This document shows, piece by piece, positions 18,141-25,750 of a DNA stretch of 64,000 bases; position 1 is the stretch's first letter; every line of letters starts with the position of its first letter. The stretch covers positions 62,001 to 126,000 of the forward strand of contig NZ_JBILJW010000006.1 in the NCBI RefSeq assembly GCF_044377035.1, in the 5' to 3' direction. The stretch is from Silanimonas sp044377035 (GTDB taxonomy: Bacteria > Pseudomonadota > Gammaproteobacteria > Xanthomonadales > Xanthomonadaceae). The notes beneath the pieces were generated by a model that worked only from the letters and a program-made list of their open reading frames with translations, was not told where the DNA came from and searched no databases. The position numbers were made by a program, and so were the translations under genes.

Positions 18141-19028
18141 ATGAGTGCCGTGATCGAACGAACGCCACTGGAGACGTCGTCGCCGGCAGCCGCCGGCGGT
18201 GGCAGCGCGTCGCGCCCGCGCTGGCGCGACCCGGTGCCGGGCTTCGGCCTCACGCTCGGCCTGTCGCTGGCGTGGCTGGGCGCGGTGATCCTGCTGCCGC
18301 TGGCCGCGCTGGTGTTGCGTAGTGTCGATCTCGGCCTCGGGGGTTGGTGGCAGCTGCTGCAGAGCGAGCGCGTCCAGCAGGCGCTGTGGCTGAGCTTTTC
18401 CACGGCCTTCCTCGCCGCCGGCATCGCGTCCGTGGTCGGCACGCTGATCGCCTGGGTGCTGGTGCGTTACTCGTTCCCGGGCCGGAGGCTGATCGATGCG
18501 ATGGTCGACCTGCCGTTCGCCCTGCCCACCGCCGTGGCCGGCATCGCGCTGACGGCGCTGTATTCCGGGACGGGCTGGCTCGGGCAATTCCTCGAGCCGC
18601 AAGGCATCACGGTCGCCCAGCGCCCGGCGGGCATCGTGCTGGCCCTCGTGTTCATCGGTCTGCCGTTCGCGGTGCGCACGCTCCAGCCCATCCTCGAAAC
18701 CGCTACCCGCGAGTTCGAGGAGGCCGCGGCCACGCTCGGGGCCTCGCGCTGGACCATCCTGCGACGGGTGGTGTTCCCGCCACTGCGGCCGGCCATCCTG
18801 ACCGGCTTCAGCCTCGCCTTCGCCCGCGGCCTCGGCGAGTACGGCTCGGTGATCTTCATCGCCGGCAACATCCCCTTCGTCTCCGAGATCGCGCCGCTGC
18901 TGATCGTGATCCGGCTCGAGGAGTACGACTACGCCGGCGCCACCGGCATCGCCACGCTGATGCTCGCCATCAGCTTCCTCACCCTGCTGGCCCTGGGCCT
19001 GCTGCAGCGGAAGACCCGCCATGGCTGA
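18141..19028 (+). CDS. cysT: sulfate/thiosulfate ABC transporter permease CysT (CysU)
   Basis: 295 residues with about six transmembrane helices and the EAA loop EEAAATLGASRWTILRRVVFP, which docks to the ATPase. The segment LPFALPTAVAGIALTALY is typical of CysT/CysU. A hydrophilic, Ala/Gly/Ser-rich N-terminus of about 35 residues precedes the first helix. ATG 18141 is preferred over a TTG at 18132 that overlaps the stop of the binding-protein gene. Its end overlaps cysW by 8 nt, so the two permease subunits are translationally coupled. Confidence 0.92.
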   Translation: MSAVIERTPLETSSPAAAGGGSASRPRWRDPVPGFGLTLGLSLAWLGAVILLPLAALVLRSVDLGLGGWWQLLQSERVQQALWLSFSTAFLAAGIASVVGTLIAWVLVRYSFPGRRLIDAMVDLPFALPTAVAGIALTALYSGTGWLGQFLEPQGITVAQRPAGIVLALVFIGLPFAVRTLQPILETATREFEEAAATLGASRWTILRRVVFPPLRPAILTGFSLAFARGLGEYGSVIFIAGNIPFVSEIAPLLIVIRLEEYDYAGATGIATLMLAISFLTLLALGLLQRKTRHG

Positions 19029-19863
19029 TCGCGCCCTCGACGAACCGCTGTGGCTGCGGGTGCTGCTGATCGTGCTGGCGGTCGGCCTGATGGCGGCCTT
19101 GGTGCTGCTGCCGCTCGCCGTGGTGATGGTGGAGGCGTTCGCCCAGGGCGTGCAGGCCTGGTGGGCGGCCGTCGATGAACCCGACACCCGCGCCGCCATC
19201 GCGCTCACGCTCACCGTCGCCGCCATCGCCGTGCCCTTGAACGCGGTCTTCGGCCTCGCCACCGCGTGGGCGGTGACGAAGTTCGAGTTCCGCGGCAAGC
19301 GCCTGCTGCTGGCCCTGATCGACCTGCCGTTCGCGATCTCGCCGGTCGTTTCCGGCCTCGTGCTGGTGCTGCTGTTCGGCGCGCACGGTTGGTTCGGCGC
19401 TTGGCTGCAAGCGCATGACATCCCGATCCTGTTCGCCACGCCCGGCATCGTGATGGCGACGGTCTTCGTCACCTTTCCCTTCGTCGCTCGCGAGCTGATC
19501 CCCTTGATGCAATCGCAGGGTCGCGATGAAGAGGAGGCCGCCGCTTCGCTCGGGGCGGGCGGCCTGCGCCTGTTCTGGCGGGTCACCTTGCCCAACATCA
19601 AGTGGGCGCTGCTCTACGGCGTGCTGCTCTGCAACGCCCGCGCGATGGGCGAGTTCGGCGCGGTGTCGGTGGTTTCGGGGCACATCCGTGGGCTCACCAA
19701 CACCTTGCCCCTGCAGGTCGAGATCCTGCACGGCGAATTCCAGTTCCAGGCGGCCTTTGCGGTCGCGTCCCTGCTCACCCTGCTGGCCCTCGTCACGCTC
19801 GTGGCGAAGGCCTGGCTCGAACACCGCCATGGCGACGCGCTCGCCGCCGGCGCGCGGCACTGA
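19021..19863 (+). CDS. cysW: sulfate/thiosulfate ABC transporter permease CysW
   Basis: 280 residues, about six transmembrane helices. LIDLPFAISPVVSGLVLVLL and the EAA loop EEEAAASLGAGGLRLFWRVTLP match CysW. CNARAMGEFGAVSVVSGHI is a further conserved CysW segment. It forms a heterodimeric channel with CysT in the inner membrane. The start lies inside the last codons of cysT; cysA follows after 10 nt with its own good ribosome-binding site. Confidence 0.92.
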   Translation: MADRALDEPLWLRVLLIVLAVGLMAALVLLPLAVVMVEAFAQGVQAWWAAVDEPDTRAAIALTLTVAAIAVPLNAVFGLATAWAVTKFEFRGKRLLLALIDLPFAISPVVSGLVLVLLFGAHGWFGAWLQAHDIPILFATPGIVMATVFVTFPFVARELIPLMQSQGRDEEEAAASLGAGGLRLFWRVTLPNIKWALLYGVLLCNARAMGEFGAVSVVSGHIRGLTNTLPLQVEILHGEFQFQAAFAVASLLTLLALVTLVAKAWLEHRHGDALAAGARH

Positions 19864-19873
19864 GGAGACACCC

Positions 19874-20920
19874 ATGCAACTCACGCTCGAAGGCCTGTCG
19901 AAGCGCTTCGCCAGCACCGTCGCCCTGGACCGCGTCGACCTCGCCGTCGGCAGCGGCGAATTGATCGCGCTGCTCGGGCCCTCGGGCTCGGGCAAGACGA
20001 CCCTGCTGCGGGCCATCGCCGGCCTGCTGCCGGTCGATGCCGGCCGCATCCTCTTCGGCGACCTCGACGCCACGGCGCTCAGCCTGCGCGAGCGGCGCGT
20101 CGGCTTCGTGTTCCAGCATTACGCGCTGTTCAAGCACCTGACGGTCGCCGAGAACATCGCCTTCGGCCCGGAAAGCCAGCCGAGGAGCGAGCGACCGTCG
20201 AAGGCGGAGATCGCTCGGCGGGTCGAGGACCTGCTGGAGCGCATGCAGCTCGGCGGCTATGGCGGCCGTTACCCCGAGCAGCTCAGCGGCGGCCAGCGCC
20301 AGCGGGTGGCGCTTGCGCGTGCCCTGGCCATCCAGCCGCGCCTGCTGCTGCTCGACGAGCCCTTCGGTGCGCTCGATGCGAAGGTGCGCGTCGAGCTGCG
20401 GCGCTGGCTGCGCCAGGTGCACGACGACACCGGCCACACCACGCTGTTCGTCACCCACGATCAGGAAGAAGCGCTGGAGCTTGCCGACCGCGTGGTGGTG
20501 TTCAACGCCGGGCGCATCGAGCAGGTGGGCACGCCGGACGACGTGTACCGCCACCCGCAGAGCCGCTTCGTGTTCGACTTCATCGGCCGTGGTGGCCGCA
20601 TCGACGGCGAGCTTGTGGCCGAGGGTTTTCGCGTTCCCGGCATCGACGCCGTCGTCCCGGTGGCTCGCCGCATCGGCGGTGCGCTCGGGCCCGCCGGCTT
20701 ACACCTCCGGCCCTACGAGCTGCGCGTGGTCGACGACGGTGCCGGTCTCCCGGCCGAAGTGCGCGGCCTGCGGCGCATCGGCGCGCGCAACACCCTGGAA
20801 CTTAGCGTGGCCGGGCAGGGTGGCGTGATCGAAGTCGACCTCGATGCGGCGCAGGCTTTGCCGCGCCGTGGCGAGCACGTTCGCCTGCAGCCGATCGGCG
20901 GCGTCGCGTTCGCGGGCTGA
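19874..20920 (+). CDS. cysA: sulfate/thiosulfate ABC transporter ATP-binding protein
   Basis: 348 residues. Walker A GPSGSGKTT, signature LSGGQRQRVALARAL, Walker B LLLLDEPFGALD and the H-loop FVTHDQEEA are all intact. The C-terminal third is a TOBE-type regulatory domain. It powers sulfate uptake through CysT/CysW. ATG 19874 has GAGGAG 7 nt upstream; a longer frame from 19526 only overlaps cysW. The gene converges on lpxH, with 28 nt between stops. Confidence 0.94.
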   Translation: MQLTLEGLSKRFASTVALDRVDLAVGSGELIALLGPSGSGKTTLLRAIAGLLPVDAGRILFGDLDATALSLRERRVGFVFQHYALFKHLTVAENIAFGPESQPRSERPSKAEIARRVEDLLERMQLGGYGGRYPEQLSGGQRQRVALARALAIQPRLLLLDEPFGALDAKVRVELRRWLRQVHDDTGHTTLFVTHDQEEALELADRVVVFNAGRIEQVGTPDDVYRHPQSRFVFDFIGRGGRIDGELVAEGFRVPGIDAVVPVARRIGGALGPAGLHLRPYELRVVDDGAGLPAEVRGLRRIGARNTLELSVAGQGGVIEVDLDAAQALPRRGEHVRLQPIGGVAFAG

Positions 20921-20948
20921 GGGGCCGTGCCGCGTTCAGCCGGACCGA

Positions 20949-21671
20949 CTAGGCCGGCCGGCTCAGCGCGAAGCCATCGCGATCGACGCGCAGCACCGAG
21001 CCCTGGTCGTACCAGTCGCCCAGCACGATGCGCTGGCCGGTCCGGCCGTCCGGCAGGTTCACGGAATGCATCGCCGGCCGATGCGTATGGCCGTGGATCA
21101 GTCGCCGCACGCCGTAGAAAGCCATCACGCGTTCGACTTCGGCGGGCGTGACGTCGCCGATGCTCTCGTCACGGCCGGACTGCGCCGCGGCGCTGGCGGC
21201 GCGGGCCTGTGCGGCGAAGGCGCGACGCGCGGCCAAAGGCTGTGCGAGGAAGCCTTGCTGCCAAGCCGGATCGCGCACTTGGCGGCGGAAGCCTTGGTAG
21301 GCCACGTCGTCGAGGCAGAGCAAGTCGCCGTGCATCAGCAGCGTCGGTTCGCCGTCCAGCAGGATGACCGCTGGATCGGGCAGCAGGGTCCAGCCGGCGC
21401 GTGCCGCGTAGTCGGAACCGACGAGGAAATCGCGGTTGCCGCGCAGGAAGGCTACCGGGATGCCGGCGTCGCGCAGCGTGCGCGTCGCCGTGGCCACACG
21501 GTTCGCGATCTCGCCGTCGTCGTCGTCGCCGAGGAAGGCTTCGAACAGGTCGCCAAGCAAGTAGACCGCCTCGGCCTCGCGCGCCTCGCCGGCGCAGAAC
21601 GCTTCGAATTGCGCCGTCGTTTCCGGCCGCGATTCGTCGAGATGCAGGTCGGACAGGAACAGCGTCGTCAT
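20949..21671 (-). CDS. lpxH: UDP-2,3-diacylglucosamine diphosphatase
   Basis: 240 residues. LpxH cleaves UDP-2,3-diacylglucosamine to lipid X and UMP in lipid A synthesis, at the inner face of the inner membrane. The calcineurin-type metal motifs are complete: LSDLHLDE (residues 6-13), YLLGDLFEAFLGDD, FLRGNRDF, LLMHGDLLC and LIHGHTHRPA. The length matches the family. It begins with ATG 21671 in a 4-nt overlap with the end of the cyclophilin gene. The cyclophilin-lpxH order is also found in E. coli (ppiB-lpxH). Confidence 0.94.
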   Translation of the reverse strand: MTTLFLSDLHLDESRPETTAQFEAFCAGEAREAEAVYLLGDLFEAFLGDDDDGEIANRVATATRTLRDAGIPVAFLRGNRDFLVGSDYAARAGWTLLPDPAVILLDGEPTLLMHGDLLCLDDVAYQGFRRQVRDPAWQQGFLAQPLAARRAFAAQARAASAAAQSGRDESIGDVTPAEVERVMAFYGVRRLIHGHTHRPAMHSVNLPDGRTGQRIVLGDWYDQGSVLRVDRDGFALSRPA

Positions 21672-22297
21672 TGCGCCGTACCGGGCAGCCGCACGGCACG
21701 CTCGATGACGATGGCCTGGTTCGGCACGCGCGAAGGGAACGGGCCCTGCGCGCCGGTCTCGGCCTTGCGCATCGCGTCCACCACGTCCATGCCCTCGACC
21801 ACGCGTCCGAAGACGGCGTAACCCGCCCCGATGTCGTTGGCCGGGTCCACCGGGTCGAACTGGGGGTTGTCGACGACGTTGATGAAGAACTGCGCCGTCG
21901 CCGAATCCCGGGTGTCCGGCCGGCGTGCGGCGGCGATGGTGCCGCGCAGGTTGTTCAGGCCGTTGCCGGCTTCCAGCGAGACCGGGGCGCGCTCCGGCTT
22001 GGGCTGCAGGTCGGGCGTGAAGGCGCCGCCCTGGACCAGCAGGTTGGGCACCACGCGATGGAAGATCGTGCCGTTGTAGTGGCCCGATTCCACGTAGGCG
22101 AGGAAGTTCGCCACCGTCTGCGGGGCCTTGCCCGGGTCGAGCTCGAGCACGATGCGCCCGGCGCTGGTTTCGAGCGCCACGCGCTCCATCGGCACGGCCG
22201 GCGCAGTCGGCGCGGGAAGCGTCGGCGCGGCGGCCGGCACGGCCAGGGTGAAGGCGGGCAGGGCGGCCAGCAGCAGGGCGGCAAGCATCAGGCGCAT
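21668..22297 (-). CDS. exported cyclophilin-type peptidyl-prolyl cis-trans isomerase
   Basis: 209 residues. A signal peptide (MRLMLAALLLAALPAFTLA) is followed by a Pro/Ala linker and the cyclophilin domain: GRIVLELDPGKAPQTVANFL, HYNGTIFHRVVPNLLVQGG and SATAQFFINVVDNPQFD, the active-site region around FHR and the Q-F-F-I segment. It speeds proline isomerisation of proteins in the periplasm. The usual Trp near the C-terminal active site is not obvious, as in PpiA-type enzymes. It overlaps lpxH by 4 nt and is divergent from gltX (122-nt gap). Confidence 0.9.
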   Translation of the reverse strand: MRLMLAALLLAALPAFTLAVPAAAPTLPAPTAPAVPMERVALETSAGRIVLELDPGKAPQTVANFLAYVESGHYNGTIFHRVVPNLLVQGGAFTPDLQPKPERAPVSLEAGNGLNNLRGTIAAARRPDTRDSATAQFFINVVDNPQFDPVDPANDIGAGYAVFGRVVEGMDVVDAMRKAETGAQGPFPSRVPNQAIVIERAVRLPGTAQ

Positions 22298-22419
22298 GGA
22301 TCGGCCTTGGGTGTGAAGACGGGGATGTGGGGATTATGGGGCCCGCCACTCGACGTACACTAGCGCCCCTCGCGCCGGCCCCCTGCCGGCGCGTTCCCGT
22401 TTCCGACCCGGCCGCACCC

Positions 22420-23829
22420 ATGACCTGTCGCACCCGCTTCGCGCCCAGCCCCACCGGTTACCTGCACATCGGCGGCGCCCGCACCGCGCTCTACTGCTGG
22501 CTGGAATCGCGCAGCCGCGGCGGCCAGTTCGTGCTGCGCGTCGAGGACACCGACCAGGAGCGCAGCACGCCGGAAGCGGTGCAGGCGATCCTCGACGGCA
22601 TGGCTTGGCTGGGGCTGAACCCCGACGAGGGCCCGATCTACCAGACCCACCGCCTCGAGCGTTACCGCCAGGTGGCCTCGGAGCTGGTGCAGGCCGGCAA
22701 GGCCTACTACGCTTACGAGACCAAGGACGAGATCCAGGCCGCGCGCGACGCCGCGATGGCAGCCGGCATCAAGCCGCGCTATTCGGGCAAGTACCGCACC
22801 GAGAACGCGCCCTACCGTGACGACCCGAACCGCGTCATCCGCTTCCGCAATCCGGAAGGCGGCAGCGTGGTCTTCCACGACGCCGTGAAGGGCCGCATCG
22901 AGTGGGCCAATGCCGAACTCGACGATCTGGTGATCGAGCGCTCGGACGGCTTTCCGACCTACAACTTCGCCGTGGTGGTCGACGACCTCGACATGCAGAT
23001 CACCGACGTGATCCGCGGCGACGACCACGTCAACAATACCCCGCGCCAGATCAACATCTACGAGGCCCTGGGCGCCAAGGCCCCGCGCTTCGCCCACCTG
23101 CCGATGATCCTTGGGCCCGACGGCACCAAGCTCTCGAAGCGCCACGGCGCGGTGAGCGTGATGCAGTGGCGCGACGACGGCTACCTGCCGCACGCGCTGC
23201 TGAACTACCTCGTGCGCCTCGGCTGGAGCTACGGCGACCAGGAGATCTTCTCGATTGCCGACATGGTGCGGCTGTTCCGCGTCGAGGACGTCAACCACAG
23301 CGCCTCGCGCTTCGACCGCGACAAGCTCGACTGGCTGAACCAGCACTACTTCAAGACCGACGATCCCGCCGCGACCGCCGCGCACCTCGAATGGCACCTG
23401 CGCGACCAGGGCATGGACCCGACCCGCGGCCCGAAGACGACCGAGGTCGTCGTGGCGCTCGCCGAGCGCTGCAAGACCCTGAAGGAAATGGCCGAGCGCG
23501 CCCGCGTCTGGTACGCGCCGCTCGCCGAGTACGACAGCGCCGCCGTCGACAAGCACCTCGTCGAGGGCGCCGCCGCGCCGCTGGCCGACGTCCGCACCCG
23601 CATTGCCGCGCAGGCCGACTGGTCGCCTGCCGCCGTGCAGCAGAGCCTCGCCGACACCGTGGCGGCGCTGGGCATCGGCATGGGCAAGCTGGCGCAGCCG
23701 CTGCGCGTGGCCATTACCGGCACCCAGGTGTCGCCGTCGATCGACCACACCGTCTACCTCGCGGGTCGCGACGAGGCGTTGAAGCGCATCGACGCCGCGC
23801 TGCAGAAGATCGCCGACCGCGCGCCCTGA
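22420..23829 (+). CDS. gltX: glutamyl-tRNA synthetase
   Basis: 469 residues, a normal GltX length. It charges tRNA-Glu using ATP. The class I signatures are present: PSPTGYLHIGGART (HIGH equivalent) near the start and GTKLSKRHG (KMSKS equivalent) near residue 240. Zinc-binding cysteines are absent, as in many non-E. coli types. ATG 22420 is used because TRFAPSPTG follows directly; the in-frame extension to 22327 is not family-like. A TACACT box at 22356-22361 could be a -10 element. zur begins 28 nt downstream. Confidence 0.95.
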   Translation: MTCRTRFAPSPTGYLHIGGARTALYCWLESRSRGGQFVLRVEDTDQERSTPEAVQAILDGMAWLGLNPDEGPIYQTHRLERYRQVASELVQAGKAYYAYETKDEIQAARDAAMAAGIKPRYSGKYRTENAPYRDDPNRVIRFRNPEGGSVVFHDAVKGRIEWANAELDDLVIERSDGFPTYNFAVVVDDLDMQITDVIRGDDHVNNTPRQINIYEALGAKAPRFAHLPMILGPDGTKLSKRHGAVSVMQWRDDGYLPHALLNYLVRLGWSYGDQEIFSIADMVRLFRVEDVNHSASRFDRDKLDWLNQHYFKTDDPAATAAHLEWHLRDQGMDPTRGPKTTEVVVALAERCKTLKEMAERARVWYAPLAEYDSAAVDKHLVEGAAAPLADVRTRIAAQADWSPAAVQQSLADTVAALGIGMGKLAQPLRVAITGTQVSPSIDHTVYLAGRDEALKRIDAALQKIADRAP

Positions 23830-23844
23830 CCGCGGGCTTCGCGC

Positions 23845-23850
23845 TAGGCT
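23845..23850 (+). promoter_or_regulatory. -10-like hexamer placed for a leaderless zur transcript
   Basis: TAGGCT ends 7 nt before the zur ATG at 23858, so transcription would start at or next to the start codon. No Shine-Dalgarno sequence is visible. No clear -35 hexamer is seen. Confidence 0.35.
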
Positions 23851-23857
23851 GTCGCCC

Positions 23858-24367
23858 ATGGCCACGGAACGCCCGCACGCCCACGCCGACCATGACTGCG
23901 CCCACCCCGAGCTGCACACGCACGGGGCGGGCGAGTTCGTCCTTGCCGTCGAGAAGGCCTGCCGCGAGCGCGGCCTGAACCTCACGCCGATCCGCGCCGA
24001 GGCCCTGAAGCAGATCGCCGAAGCCGGCAAGCCGGTGAAGGCCTACGACCTGTTGGAGCGCATGCGCGGCGGGCCGGGCGCGTCGGCGCCGCCGACGGTC
24101 TATCGCGCGCTGGATTTCCTGCTCGAGAACGGCTTCATCCATCGCCTCGTCTCGATCAACGCCTTCCTCGCCTGCCACCACCCGCTGGCCGGGCACGTGG
24201 TGCCGATCCTCATCTGCAAAGCCTGCGAGAGCGCGCAGGAGCTCGAGGACGAAACGTTGGCTGCGCAGCTCGATGCGCTCGCTCGCGCGCAGCGCTTCGA
24301 GCCGGCCTCGTCCTACCTCGAAGTGCTGGGCGTGTGCGCGCGTTGCGCCGGGAAGGCCGCGGAATGA
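23858..24367 (+). CDS. zur: Fur-family zinc uptake regulator (Zur type)
   Basis: 169 residues. A His-rich N-terminal tail (seven His in the first 22 residues) precedes a winged helix (PPTVYRALDFLLENGFIHRL). Regulatory zinc ligands typical of Zur are suggested by His95, Cys106 and His113 (FLACHHPLAGH); a Cys at this position distinguishes Zur from Fur. The structural zinc site is CKAC (120-123) plus CARC (160-163). It would repress zinc-uptake genes when zinc is plentiful. A Zur-box-like site lies 3.5 kb downstream between the ZnuD-like and MerC-like genes. The stop overlaps the start of the next gene (ATGA). Confidence 0.85.
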   Translation: MATERPHAHADHDCAHPELHTHGAGEFVLAVEKACRERGLNLTPIRAEALKQIAEAGKPVKAYDLLERMRGGPGASAPPTVYRALDFLLENGFIHRLVSINAFLACHHPLAGHVVPILICKACESAQELEDETLAAQLDALARAQRFEPASSYLEVLGVCARCAGKAAE

Positions 24368-25668
24368 GGCCGGTCACCGGAGGCGCGCTCGGCACCGCGT
24401 CGACCTTCCGTCTTCGCATCGCCGTGTTGGCCGCCCTCGCCACCCTGGCGGCGGCGATGCCGCTGGCGGCCGCGCCGCAGGATTTCCCCGCCGAATCGCC
24501 GCGCGCCGCCACGCCGGTGGGTCCGAAGCCACCGCCGTTGATCGCCGCGCCCACCTCGCCGGACGACGAGGCCACCGGCGAGCTGATCACGCCGTTCCAG
24601 ATGCTCGACCGCTTCGTGCTGCCCGGCACGCGCCAGCGCCTCTCGTGGCGCCCGCCGGACGGCATCGGTCGCGGCGAGCTGCCCAGCCCCATCACTGTGC
24701 TGCACGGTGCCAAGCCGGGCCCGGTGCTCTGCCTGATCGCCGGCATCCACGGCGACGAGTTGAACGGCATCGAGGTCGCGCGTCGCATTGGCGACGAAGT
24801 GGACGCCACCCGGCTCAACGGTACGCTCGTCGTGGCGCCGATCGTCAACGTCTTCGGCTTCACCCGGAACAACCGCTACCTGCCCGACCGCCGCGACCTC
24901 AACCGGCACTTCCCCGGCACGCGCAGCGGCAGCATCGCCTCGCGGCTGGCGCACGGGTTCTTCAACGACATCGTGCGGCGCTGCGACGCGCTGGTCGACT
25001 TCCATACCGGTTCGTTCCAGCGCAGCAACCTGCCGCAGATCCGCGCCGACCTCACCAACCCCGAGGTGCTGGAGTTCACTCGCGGCTTCGGCAACACCCT
25101 CGTGCTGCACAGTCCGGGCACCCGCGGCATGCTGCGCCTCGCCGCGGTGGGCACCGGCATCCCGGCCGTCACTTTCGAGGTCGGTGCGCCACACTTCCTC
25201 GAGGAAGAGCACATCGCGCCCGCGGCCGATGCCATCCGCGCGCTGATGCACCGCATGGCGATGCTGGAGTCGGAAGAGCATGCCGGCGACGACGCCGATG
25301 CCACGCCGATCTACCAGGATTCGAGCTGGGTGCGCACCAATGCCGGCGGCTTCCTCTTCAGCGAAGTGCAGCTCGGTCAGACGGTGAAGCCGGGCCAGTC
25401 GCTGGGCTACGTCGTCGATCCGATCACCAGCCGTCGAACCGAGATCCTCGCGCCGTTCCCCGGGCGCATCCTCGGCATGTCGCTGAACCAGCAGGTTCTG
25501 CCGGGCTATGCGGCCTTCCACATCGGCAAGCTCAGCGGCGAGCAGCAGGCGGTGGCCGATGCCGCTGAAGCGCTCGCGCGCCGCCAGCCCGAAGCCGAGG
25601 ACATGGACGAGGATCCGTCCGAACGCCCGGACGCCGAGTCCGGCACCGAGGAAGAGCGCGAGGAGTAA
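24364..25668 (+). CDS. exported succinylglutamate desuccinylase/aspartoacylase-family metalloenzyme
   Basis: 434 residues. An N-terminal signal segment (about residues 15-38) indicates export. The zinc-site pattern of the M14-like AstE/AspA family is clear: GIHGDE gives His129 and Glu132, VDFHTGS gives His214, and VTFEVGA places the catalytic Glu272. The C-terminus is a barrel-like domain (GGFLFSEVQLGQTVKPGQ) followed by a very acidic tail. The family hydrolyses N-acyl amino acids or peptides with zinc; the substrate is unknown. It starts in an ATGA overlap with zur, so a zinc regulator and a zinc enzyme are made together. Confidence 0.8.
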   Translation: MRPVTGGALGTASTFRLRIAVLAALATLAAAMPLAAAPQDFPAESPRAATPVGPKPPPLIAAPTSPDDEATGELITPFQMLDRFVLPGTRQRLSWRPPDGIGRGELPSPITVLHGAKPGPVLCLIAGIHGDELNGIEVARRIGDEVDATRLNGTLVVAPIVNVFGFTRNNRYLPDRRDLNRHFPGTRSGSIASRLAHGFFNDIVRRCDALVDFHTGSFQRSNLPQIRADLTNPEVLEFTRGFGNTLVLHSPGTRGMLRLAAVGTGIPAVTFEVGAPHFLEEEHIAPAADAIRALMHRMAMLESEEHAGDDADATPIYQDSSWVRTNAGGFLFSEVQLGQTVKPGQSLGYVVDPITSRRTEILAPFPGRILGMSLNQQVLPGYAAFHIGKLSGEQQAVADAAEALARRQPEAEDMDEDPSERPDAESGTEEEREE

Positions 25669-25695
25669 GGCGCTCGCGTGTTCCCGGCAGGATGA

Positions 25696-25733
25696 GCAAA
25701 GAAAAACCCCGCCGGAGCGGGGTTTTTCTTTGC
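25696..25733. terminator. strong bidirectional Rho-independent terminator
   Basis: A perfect 17-bp stem, 25696-25712 with 25717-25733, closes on a 4-nt loop. The GC core is flanked by A5 on one side and T5 on the other, so it works in both directions, ending the zur/aspartoacylase unit (+) and the ZnuD-like receptor gene (-). Confidence 0.93.
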
Positions 25734-25750
25734 CAGGTTGGCGCGGAGGA

